Assembly: GCA_902785575.1 (NCBI GenBank)
Contig: CACZZF010000012.1
Span: 191,790 to 255,789, forward strand
Length of the DNA stretch: 64,000 nucleotides
Direction: 5' to 3'
Origin: an uncultured Bacteroidia bacterium
GTDB taxonomy: Bacteria; Bacteroidota; Bacteroidia; Bacteroidales; UBA932
Shown here: positions 9,238-16,105 of the stretch, in pieces
Position numbering within the stretch: the first letter of the stretch is position 1
Layout of the letters: every line of letters starts with the position of its first letter
Notes under the pieces: generated by a model
Told to the model about the DNA's origin: nothing
Database searches by the model: none
The model's input: the letters and a program-made list of their open reading frames with translations, nothing else
Made by a program: the position numbers and the translations under genes

Positions 9238-9307
9238 ATCCTTCGCTGACGCTCAGGATGACAAGCGATGCTCAGGATGACAAGCGATGCTCAGGATGAC
9301 AATCAAT
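9235..9307. repeat. REP-like repeat family I with a 19-bp tandem array, between convergent genes
   Basis: A family I copy (TAGATCCTTCGCTGACGCTC..) runs into three tandem 19-bp units that begin at 9251, 9270 and 9289 (GCTCAGGATGACAAGCGAT). The last unit ends in AATCAAT. The TAG at the left end is the stop codon of the CoA-transferase gene, and the GH92 stop (9303-9305) lies in the last unit. Confidence 0.85.
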
Positions 9308-11621
9308 CAAAGCATTTAGAGGGCTCGGGACCCATCTTGAGCTCGAGAGTGCCACCTGTGGCGATCTGCCGGAAGTCGAGGTAAGGCACATCCAGAGGTT
9401 TGCCGTCCAGCATCGCGGACTGGATATAGATATTCTCAGTGCTGTTATTTATCGCTTTGACAATGAATGGTTTCCCGGAGGCGTAGGCCGGATCGGTCTG
9501 AATCACCACCTCATCAAATACAGGACTGGTTATCTGCATCTTCCCGTCGCCGGGGCATAGTGGATGAAGTCCAGCAGCCACCAGGACATACCATGCTGAC
9601 ATCTGTCCCACATCATCATTACCCACAAGGCCGGTCATAGGGTTATCGGAATATGCGTGTGAGCAGATGAAGCGAGTCCATTTCTGTGTCTCCCACGGTC
9701 TTCCCAAAGCGTTGAAAAGGAAGGGGACATGATGTACAGGCTCGTTGGCGTGGTTGTAATATTGGTTCCACATCATGTCATCGGGAGTATTCGAGAAGAA
9801 ATTCTCCAAATCCTCAATCACTTTTTCACGTCCCCCCATCAACTCGACCATTCCTTCTATATCATGAGGCACGAACCAGCCCTGCTGGTAGGGATTGCTC
9901 TCGACGCAACCAAGTCCCTCCATAGTCCTGGCGCCTTGCGGCCAAGGGCCCCATGACCCGTCCGCCTTGCGGGGACGGAACCATCCGACTTCCGGATCGA
10001 AAACATTACGATAGGCCTGAGACCTTGAATAATATTCCTTGGCAACATCTTGATTTCCTGATGCTTCCGCGATCTTTCCAATACACCAATCGGCATAGGC
10101 ATGCTCAAGAGTCTCCGAGATGGACGCACCGTTCGGGACCCATCCCAAAGGGTAATTGCCGAACTTTTCTGACGAGTTGATGGCATAGCGCAGAGCCTTG
10201 CCGACATCATAATTCCGGATCCCTTTGACATAAGCGTCAGCGATAACCGGAGCTGCCGGATTACCAAGCATACAGCCCGAATATGCGTTCAGGAATTCCC
10301 AGCGTTCAAGATATTCCTCTCCGCTTTCCTCTGCCATACTCACGAGAGAAGCGATCATATCATCCACAACCTTGGGATTGATTATGGTCTGGAGTGGCAT
10401 CTGGCTGCGGAACACATCCCAGCCGCTGAAAATGGTCCTTTTATCGAACGATCCACCGGAGGCATGAGGTTTATGGTCGCCACCATCATAGCGCCCATCG
10501 ACATCGGCATAGAGCCTCGGGTCAATCATCGTGTGATACAAAGCGGTATAGAAAACCACCTTCTCCGCCTCGGTTCCTCCTTTTACGGCAATCTTTGACA
10601 GAGCCTTGTTCCAGGCTTCCCTGGCCTCTTTCCGTACCGTGTCAAAATCCTTTCCGTCTATTTCCGCCTGGTAATTCTTCCTGGCGCCTTCCAAGTCAAC
10701 GAAAGAGATACCGACTTTAAGAGTCGTAGCCTCCCCTGCCTTGGTCGGGAACTCCGTGAAGAAACCTATGTGCTTGCCGGTCAATTCCTCTTTATCCTCC
10801 AGGACAGTCGCCTGTGCGACTCGCTCCAGATAAGGAATACTTGTCACATCTTCCCTTTTCCTGGGCCAGTCATCAGGAATATCAGCGCACCAGAAGCCTT
10901 TGGAAATGAACGGCTTATCAAACTCCGCATGGAAATATACGGTATAGAAAGCGTGACCGTCGCCATTGCCCCAACCGCCAGTCTCGGGCGTGCAACGCAT
11001 CCAGCCCTCGATAGTATGGTCATCGACGATTTTGACAGATTGCTCCTCAGATGTGCCTCCCACTCGCCTGGCGAGGTCAACCTGAACCCTTGACAAATCG
11101 CTCTCCGGCCATATGAACCTCAATATTCCGCAGCGGGGAGTCGATGAGCACTCAACCTTGATACCATAGTCGGTCAGATTGACAGAGTAGAAACCAGGAG
11201 ATGCCGTCTCGGAAGCCTTGTCATAGGCTGAACGCCAGCCTTTAATGCTACCATCCTCTTTTCCGGCGATTTTCTGGAGGGGGCCGGTCGTGGGCATGAC
11301 CAGGAAGTTCCCGAGGTCTCCGTACCAGCCGATTCCGCTCATCTGGGTCATGGCGAAGCCTTCAATCGTCTTCATCTCATAACTGTAACCAGGGCCGTTA
11401 TCACCGCCGGTTATGGTATTAGGGCTCACCTGGACCATACCGAAAGGAGTAGTGGCGCCCGGGAAGGTCTTCCCAAGGCCATGGTAAACTCCAGCGGCAT
11501 CCGTGTTGGTGCTGGCACCGATGAAAGGATTGACATAACTGGCCAGGTCAGAGTCCTGGGCCCTGCCGCATGAAAACAGGACGGCAGAAACCGCCACCAC
11601 TAAAAAGAGGTTATTTCTCAT
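9303..11621 (-). CDS. GH92 family glycosidase (alpha-mannosidase type), lipoprotein
   Basis: Exo-acting, calcium-dependent alpha-mannosidase family that trims mannose from host or fungal glycans. The 772-aa protein has a lipoprotein signal (LFLVVAVSAVLFSC), so it sits in the periplasm or on the outer membrane. GH92 hallmarks are YVNPFIGASTNTDA and GKTFPGATTPFGMVQVSP near the N-terminus, HANEPVHHVPFLFN, and the C-terminal GNDDVGQMSAWYV that carries the catalytic/metal-binding acidic residues. ATG 11621 or 11624 is the start: the signal peptide begins there and both overlap the 3' end of the reverse transcriptase gene, by 11 or 14 bp. The ORF extends to 11648 without support. Linkage specificity is not predictable. 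Confidence 0.93.
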   Translation of the reverse strand: MRNNLFLVVAVSAVLFSCGRAQDSDLASYVNPFIGASTNTDAAGVYHGLGKTFPGATTPFGMVQVSPNTITGGDNGPGYSYEMKTIEGFAMTQMSGIGWYGDLGNFLVMPTTGPLQKIAGKEDGSIKGWRSAYDKASETASPGFYSVNLTDYGIKVECSSTPRCGILRFIWPESDLSRVQVDLARRVGGTSEEQSVKIVDDHTIEGWMRCTPETGGWGNGDGHAFYTVYFHAEFDKPFISKGFWCADIPDDWPRKREDVTSIPYLERVAQATVLEDKEELTGKHIGFFTEFPTKAGEATTLKVGISFVDLEGARKNYQAEIDGKDFDTVRKEAREAWNKALSKIAVKGGTEAEKVVFYTALYHTMIDPRLYADVDGRYDGGDHKPHASGGSFDKRTIFSGWDVFRSQMPLQTIINPKVVDDMIASLVSMAEESGEEYLERWEFLNAYSGCMLGNPAAPVIADAYVKGIRNYDVGKALRYAINSSEKFGNYPLGWVPNGASISETLEHAYADWCIGKIAEASGNQDVAKEYYSRSQAYRNVFDPEVGWFRPRKADGSWGPWPQGARTMEGLGCVESNPYQQGWFVPHDIEGMVELMGGREKVIEDLENFFSNTPDDMMWNQYYNHANEPVHHVPFLFNALGRPWETQKWTRFICSHAYSDNPMTGLVGNDDVGQMSAWYVLVAAGLHPLCPGDGKMQITSPVFDEVVIQTDPAYASGKPFIVKAINNSTENIYIQSAMLDGKPLDVPYLDFRQIATGGTLELKMGPEPSKCFD

Positions 11622-12822
11622 CATCAATCTTATACTTGTAATACTCATTGACCAAACTTCGGTACCCGAGAGTTTTCAGATCATCGTAACGGACACGGTA
11701 ATTAGCCTTGTTACGCTTACCGGTAGCGAGGAAACGGATATTTTCCTGGAGATAATGGTCTATTTCCTCCAGGCCTTCGGTGGAGTTGATCACAGGGAAA
11801 AACCACCTCGACCAGGAAAGGGTCTCGGGATCATCGCCCTCAAAGAATTTCGCGTTGATACAATTGATCATCGCTTTCATCGCCTGGATCCTGGGTTTGT
11901 CTTTTTTAGAGGCCCAACGGTCCAGAGAGCGGGCCTTGCGGCTGATCTTCCCTTTCATCTTCTTGATAGTCGCTCCGGAGATCCCAATTCTGGTCCCGTC
12001 ACTGCGGAAACCCAGGAACTCATACGGCTCACCTGGACGATAGATATGCTCCTTATCAGGATTAACCTCCAGGCGGTAACGGGTGAAATAATCCCCAAGA
12101 AGGGCTTTATACTTCAGAAGTTCCTCATAATCAGAAGCGAACAAGATTATATCATCGGAATAGCGGGCATACAGTATACCTTCCCTCTCAAAAAAGCGAT
12201 CGACTTCCATAAGGTACACATCAGCCAGGAAAGGGGCTGTCGGGGAACCAGCCATCACTCCCCTGTTCCCTCTGACTACCACGTCTCCACTCAAGGCGCG
12301 GTCATCCTCCAGAAGCCTCCGGAAAAATGAATACAGATCCGGATCATCCTCGAGAACATCTTTGAGAATAGGCATAAAGATAGGGATGGAGATTGAGTTG
12401 AAATAATCATGGATATCGACCTTATATGCCCATAGACTTCTGCCTTCCAAGGACTTGTTTATCTTGTATATAGCGTCGCACGCCCTCATCCCCCTACGGA
12501 AAGAATAGCAGTTGGAGGCGAAACGGTCGTCATAGCGGTAAAGAAGATAGGAGATCAGTTTCAGGACAGCTTTATCGTCAGGAGGAAACTGATATACGAT
12601 CCGTTTCTTTCCCGAGCCCATCTTGTTGATCACTGTACGGACAGGAATCCCGAGCCCATCAGCACCGGAAGCCCTCCTCGCCGCAGGCAGATATCTCTCC
12701 GCCTCGACGAACTCATCGGCCTCAACGAAGGAATGCCACGTGAAACGGCCTTTACGCAAACGATAAGCCAGGAAGTCATCCCAGACTTCCTGACGTTCGA
12801 TTTGACGCATTATGCTATCCAT
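11611..12822 (-). CDS. Reverse transcriptase of unassigned class
   Basis: A 403-aa RNA-directed DNA polymerase with a complete catalytic core. Motif A is YKVDIHDYF (Asp136), the RT4 block is RGVMAGSPTAPFLADVYL (184-204), and the active site is YSDD at 221-224 within YARYSDDIILFA. The RT6-like LEVNPDKEHIYRPGE and LGFRSDG follow. The conserved-looking C-terminal region ends in LGYRSLVNEYYKYK and resembles a thumb or X-like domain. I see no maturase En/HNH domain, no canonical retron NAxxH/VTG motifs and no DGR-type template/variable repeats. ATG 12810 is an alternative start (AAGGA eleven bases upstream). Directly 5' lie a structured 141-nt RNA and a 183-aa gene. Template priming, antiviral defence or another role are all open. 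Confidence 0.9.
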   Translation of the reverse strand: MDSIMRQIERQEVWDDFLAYRLRKGRFTWHSFVEADEFVEAERYLPAARRASGADGLGIPVRTVINKMGSGKKRIVYQFPPDDKAVLKLISYLLYRYDDRFASNCYSFRRGMRACDAIYKINKSLEGRSLWAYKVDIHDYFNSISIPIFMPILKDVLEDDPDLYSFFRRLLEDDRALSGDVVVRGNRGVMAGSPTAPFLADVYLMEVDRFFEREGILYARYSDDIILFASDYEELLKYKALLGDYFTRYRLEVNPDKEHIYRPGEPYEFLGFRSDGTRIGISGATIKKMKGKISRKARSLDRWASKKDKPRIQAMKAMINCINAKFFEGDDPETLSWSRWFFPVINSTEGLEEIDHYLQENIRFLATGKRNKANYRVRYDDLKTLGYRSLVNEYYKYKIDDEK

Positions 12823-12832
12823 CCTTGAAAAA

Positions 12833-12973
12833 GGAAAAAGGGGAATGATTTTGAATCCGCAAAGTTGCGGTTCACGAGACTTTACACCGCCTGGCGGCCC
12901 GCGACGCCATAACCAATAGCAGGCGATGCCTCATCCTTAGCGGGCGCGGCCATTGGCCGCATCCCCTCTTTCC
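12833..12973 (-). ncRNA. Candidate structured RNA upstream of the reverse transcriptase
   Basis: The 155 bp between the 183-aa gene and the RT can fold, on the RT strand, into a closed RNA. The outer stem pairs GGAAAGAGGGGA (12973-12962) with UCCCCUUUUUCC (12844-12833), 12 bp including one G-U pair. Inside are GCGGCC-AAU-GGCCGC (12960-12946), a GCCCGC/GCGGGC stem (12945-12940 with 12902-12897) holding AGGC-AUC-GCCU (12931-12921), a competing CCGCC/GGCGG hairpin (12897-12887), and CCGCAA/UUGCGG (12870-12857). On the opposite strand the G-U becomes an A-C mismatch. The 3' arm ends 10 bases before the RT start, the geometry of retron a1/a2 repeats. Existence as an RNA is inferred. Confidence 0.55.
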
Positions 12974-12977
12974 TGGA

Positions 12978-13529
12978 TCAGATATTGCTCATGAATTTGT
13001 TTATACGCCCGACCACATAGTCTTCCTTATTGGGCATCTGTGTGTAGAAGTTGATGTAAGGGAGACCGAGTTTCTTGGCGTACATCCTGGAAATCAAGTA
13101 CTTCACTTTAGCGTCATGGCTATGGCCGGAGCCAAGCATGACAATTCCCTTAGGTGCACCGCCTTCGGAAAGAACGAAGGTGTAAGGCTGGCCCCACTCC
13201 GCCTTGTAGGCCTGCGTGGGACGGGTTTTGTAGAGCTGGAAGGTATCAGCGGCGAAACCGGCCAAGTTCGTGACAGGCACATTACGCTGAACACTGTACT
13301 GAGGGAAGTGTGTGGCGAGAATCCCGGCGAAATAAGTCAGGCTCTCAGCCTCGCTCCTGACGGGAGCGTCATCATCGCCGTAATCCACGAGATTGCCTCT
13401 TCCGCCCGAATGGGGCTGGGATGAGCTGGTATTATTCGCCGCACCGGCCATGGCGGCATTGGCAGCCTGCTGGACCTTGGTCACCAGGTCTCCGGCCACT
13501 CCTTTCAGAAGATCTTTAAAAAGTCCCAT
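12978..13529 (-). CDS. Protein of unknown function upstream of the RT cassette
   Basis: A 183-aa cytoplasmic protein. An N-terminal amphipathic helix (MGLFKDLLKGVAGDLVTKVQ) and a Gly/Ser/Asn linker lead into a domain from about residue 60. The pattern there, SVQRNVPVT...YTFVLSEGGAPKGIVML...HDAKVKYLISRMYAKKLGLPYINFYT...YVVGRINKFM, has the strand-helix order of PD-(D/E)XK nuclease-like folds. The usual D...ExK catalytic residues are not evident, so an inactive relative is possible. ATG 13529 is chosen because the upstream in-frame TTG at 13562 overlaps the promoter box. It is the first gene of the transcription unit that contains the RNA and the RT. Function is unknown. Confidence 0.7.
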   Translation of the reverse strand: MGLFKDLLKGVAGDLVTKVQQAANAAMAGAANNTSSSQPHSGGRGNLVDYGDDDAPVRSEAESLTYFAGILATHFPQYSVQRNVPVTNLAGFAADTFQLYKTRPTQAYKAEWGQPYTFVLSEGGAPKGIVMLGSGHSHDAKVKYLISRMYAKKLGLPYINFYTQMPNKEDYVVGRINKFMSNI

Positions 13530-13559
13530 GATAGTTAACTCTGTTTCAGGTGTTTCCTC

Positions 13560-13588
13560 CAAATATAGTGATTATTTGGAATATACAA
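13560..13588 (-). promoter_or_regulatory. Promoter of the RT cassette
   Basis: Minus-strand TTG (13588-13586), an 18-base spacer and TATATTTG (13567-13560) match the Bacteroidetes -33/-7 arrangement. The leader to ATG 13529 would be about 25 bases. Confidence 0.65.
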
Positions 13589-13596
13589 GAAAAACA

Positions 13597-14946
13597 TCAG
13601 ATTGTTTGTCTCTTGAGAAGCCGCCACGAAAGGACCGGAATCATGAACGAGAGCAAACAGGCGACAAGCCAGAACACTGAAACCGGACGGAAATTGAAGT
13701 CTCCTGAACCTATCATAAACCCGCTTATCACGTTCTGGATGCCCGCCGCCGCATAACTTGCCAGTCCGACCATTCCAAGAGCGGATCCCGTAGCTTTGCG
13801 AGGGACAATATCGAGAGCCATCAAACCCGCGACAGTGCAATAGACCACCCCGAGCGAAAGGCTGAATGTCGCCACATAAACTATATTCATCACATAGCTG
13901 CCTTTGGTGAGCAGGAAACCTGCAAGAGACGCGAGACAAACCATGCCGGACAGCAGGACCGGTATAAACCTGTTGCCTTTGAATACCCTGTCGGACAACC
14001 AGCCGGCAAGTACGGTTCCGGCTATTCCGAAAGCCTCGGAGAAAGCTATTATCTCCGTGGCCGACACCAAGGAATAATCCTTCCCTTTCTGAAGGAAAAG
14101 CACTCCCCATTCGCTCACCGCATGCTGCGTAATGTAGACGAAGGCGCTTGAAAGGGCGATAATCCATATGCCAGGGTGCTTGACAACCATCTTCTGGAGC
14201 TCCTTGGTTGGCATCGTGTCGGTCTTGAGGACCTCCTCCCCGGAGAGTTCCTGGACAGAAGGTAAACCCCTGCTCTCAGGAGTATCTGACACGAATATCA
14301 ATATGATGGTTGAGCCGATCACTCCGGCAATGGCGGAGAATATGAAACCATATTCCCAGCCGATCAACGCCACGACAAGGCCAAGGGCATACACCGAGAT
14401 GGATTTACCCAGGTATGGAGTGGCGCTGAGAATGCTGTAGAAAGTTCCCCTGCGGTTCAGCGGGAACCACCGGGAAAGGCTGATCACTCCAGGAGGAGCA
14501 CCCATCGACTGGCAATAACCGTTCACTCCCCATACCAGGGCGAACACGAAAAAGAGGATGGAGGAAGAGAATCCCCACCATCCATGCGCCAGGCCCAAGA
14601 CCCCCATAAGGAGGTTCACGACAGTCGACACTAAAAGGCCGGTCGCCATAAAACGCTTGATATTGCAGTAGTCAGCAATGAACCCGTTGGCGAATTTACC
14701 GGCCGCGTAAACAAAGTAAAAAGCCGAGCCGATGATTCCTAACTGCGCGGCATTCAATATGTTCCCGTCAATCAGAGGTTGCTTCACGACCGCCATAGCC
14801 ATCCGGCATACATAATAAAGGGCATAGGCTGCGGTCACTCCCCAGAAGGTCCGGTTCCTGAAGCGTCGGTACTCACCTTGAATCGTCTCCGCCGGCACTT
14901 TCGTTGGCGAAGGCTTGGATATCCTATAGAAAGAATAAAGGCCCAT
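13597..14946 (-). CDS. Organophosphate:phosphate antiporter family transporter (GlpT/UhpT-like MFS)
   Basis: A 449-aa inner-membrane protein with about 12 transmembrane segments. The N-terminal signature RRFRNRTFWGVTAAYALYYVCR and the GIIGSAFYFVYAAGKFANGFIAD segment are typical of the OPA family, which swaps sugar phosphates or glycerol-3-phosphate for inorganic phosphate. WGVNGYCQSMGAPPGVISLSRWF is another family block. The substrate could be hexose phosphate or glycerol-3-phosphate. ATG 14946 is preferred over upstream starts at 14988 and 15024: family similarity begins here and a TATTTTTG box (14954-14961) lies just ahead. It is divergent from the prenyl synthase. Confidence 0.88.
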   Translation of the reverse strand: MGLYSFYRISKPSPTKVPAETIQGEYRRFRNRTFWGVTAAYALYYVCRMAMAVVKQPLIDGNILNAAQLGIIGSAFYFVYAAGKFANGFIADYCNIKRFMATGLLVSTVVNLLMGVLGLAHGWWGFSSSILFFVFALVWGVNGYCQSMGAPPGVISLSRWFPLNRRGTFYSILSATPYLGKSISVYALGLVVALIGWEYGFIFSAIAGVIGSTIILIFVSDTPESRGLPSVQELSGEEVLKTDTMPTKELQKMVVKHPGIWIIALSSAFVYITQHAVSEWGVLFLQKGKDYSLVSATEIIAFSEAFGIAGTVLAGWLSDRVFKGNRFIPVLLSGMVCLASLAGFLLTKGSYVMNIVYVATFSLSLGVVYCTVAGLMALDIVPRKATGSALGMVGLASYAAAGIQNVISGFMIGSGDFNFRPVSVFWLVACLLSFMIPVLSWRLLKRQTI

Positions 14947-14953
14947 ATCACCA

Positions 14954-14961
14954 CAAAAATA
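14954..14961 (-). promoter_or_regulatory. -7 promoter element of the OPA transporter
   Basis: Minus-strand TATTTTTG fits TAnnTTTG and ends seven bases before ATG 14946, again predicting a very short or absent leader. No clear -33 TTG is seen. Confidence 0.4.
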
Positions 14962-15035
14962 GATAGTTTCTTCGGATTTATATGCCATTTTGAGTAACTT
15001 TACGGTCCAACCACTTATTGACATAAGTTTCCGAC

Positions 15036-16019
15036 ATGATAAGACAAGAGAAAATCGACAAGGCTATCGAGACTCTATTCGACGAGATACAGTTCACTTC
15101 CGAGCCTAAAGGGCTCTATGATCCACTCAGATACATGATCGCCATCGGCGGGAAACGGCTACGGCCGAGGCTCTGCCTAATCACGTACTCACTTTACAGG
15201 GACAAGATAAAGTCTGAGATTCTCGAGCCGGCGGCCGGATTGGAGGTTTTCCATAGTTTCACCTTGATTCATGACGACATTATGGACCGTTCCCCTTTGA
15301 GGCGCGGTGTGGACACCGTGTGGAAGAAGTGGAATCCCGACACCGCCATCCTCTCAGGCGACGTGATGTGCATCGACAGTTACGCCCGCATCGCCAAAGC
15401 TCCTAAAAAGTCGGCGGCGAAGGTTCTGGCGCTGTTCTCCAGAACCGCTGCCCAGGTCTGCGAAGGGCAGCAATACGACATGGAATTCGAGTCCAGGGAC
15501 GACGTCACGATGGATGAATACATGAATATGATCGGGCTCAAGACTGGCGTTCTCATCGCCTGCGCCGCCAAGATGGGCGCTCTAATCGCCGGAGCTCCTG
15601 AGCTCGATTGCGATTCCCTCTACGGCTATGGCTACAATCTCGGCCTGGCTTTCCAGGTCGCTGATGATTACCTGGACGCCTATGGTGACGAGAAGGTTTT
15701 CGGCAAACCTATTGGTGGGGACATTGTCAACTCAAAGAAAAGCTGGCTGACTATCAGGGCTCTCGAGAAAGCGGATGAGGCCCAGAGCGCCACATTGCTC
15801 CAAGCCATGGAGATGCCTGCCGGTTCCGCCGAGGAAAAAGCGGCTAAGATAGCCAAAGTCAAAGGTTTATATGATGAGCTCAGTGTGGCGGAAGACGCCA
15901 AGCAGACCATCTTGGCCTTAAACGAGAAAGCCCTGGAGACTGCCTCCAGGGTATGCTCGGGAGTACGCTACGAACGACTCCGCCGTTTCGCCGACAAACT
16001 CGTCGGCCGTACGAAATAG
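15036..16019 (+). CDS. Polyprenyl synthetase (geranylgeranyl/farnesyl diphosphate synthase type)
   Basis: Chain elongation of isoprenoid diphosphates by successive addition of isopentenyl diphosphate, feeding quinone and undecaprenyl synthesis. The 327-aa protein has GGKRLRPRL at 38-46, the first aspartate-rich motif HDDIMD (79-84, DDxxD without the two-residue insertion) and the second motif DDYLD (210-214). Phe lies five residues before the first motif's Asp pair region (HSFTLIHDD), which tends to limit product length, but the product is not certain. The TAG stop is the tip of a REP-like repeat arm. Confidence 0.92.
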   Translation: MIRQEKIDKAIETLFDEIQFTSEPKGLYDPLRYMIAIGGKRLRPRLCLITYSLYRDKIKSEILEPAAGLEVFHSFTLIHDDIMDRSPLRRGVDTVWKKWNPDTAILSGDVMCIDSYARIAKAPKKSAAKVLALFSRTAAQVCEGQQYDMEFESRDDVTMDEYMNMIGLKTGVLIACAAKMGALIAGAPELDCDSLYGYGYNLGLAFQVADDYLDAYGDEKVFGKPIGGDIVNSKKSWLTIRALEKADEAQSATLLQAMEMPAGSAEEKAAKIAKVKGLYDELSVAEDAKQTILALNEKALETASRVCSGVRYERLRRFADKLVGRTK

Positions 16020-16105
16020 ATTCTTCGTCGGCTATCGCCTCCTCAGAATGACAATTAGTGTTGCATGATGACAACAATGTCATTCTGAGCGAAGCGAAGA
16101 ATCTA
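16017..16105. repeat. Inverted pair of REP-like family I repeats between convergent genes
   Basis: The left arm, TAGATTCTTCG...CTCAGAATGACA (16017-16052), faces the right arm, TGTCATTCTGAGCGAAGCGA continuing to AGAATCTA (16079-16105), across about 25 bp. The outer TAG of each arm is the stop codon of the flanking gene: prenyl synthase at 16017-16019 and amylase at 16105-16103. A hairpin spanning the arms could end both transcripts. Confidence 0.85.

Noticed and set aside
9251..9307. Three 19-bp direct repeats as a tiny CRISPR array
   Set aside because: The units are contiguous with no spacers, and they are the right half of a dispersed REP-like repeat. No cas genes are present.
11611..12822. 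Group II intron
   Set aside because: The RT has no visible maturase DNA-binding or endonuclease domain. The 155-bp upstream gap is far too short for intron domains I-IV, and no domain V/VI-like end follows the gene.
12946..12960. GC-rich hairpin as the terminator of the 183-aa gene
   Set aside because: No T-run follows on the minus strand, and the hairpin sits inside the larger closed structure.
11611..12973. Diversity-generating retroelement
   Set aside because: No template/variable repeat pair, no C-type-lectin or Ig target with a variable 3' end and no accessory (Avd-type) gene were seen near the RT.
13116..13424. Plus-strand ORF opposite the 183-aa RT-cassette gene
   Set aside because: No motif or promoter. 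The minus-strand frame has a consensus promoter and a plausible fold.
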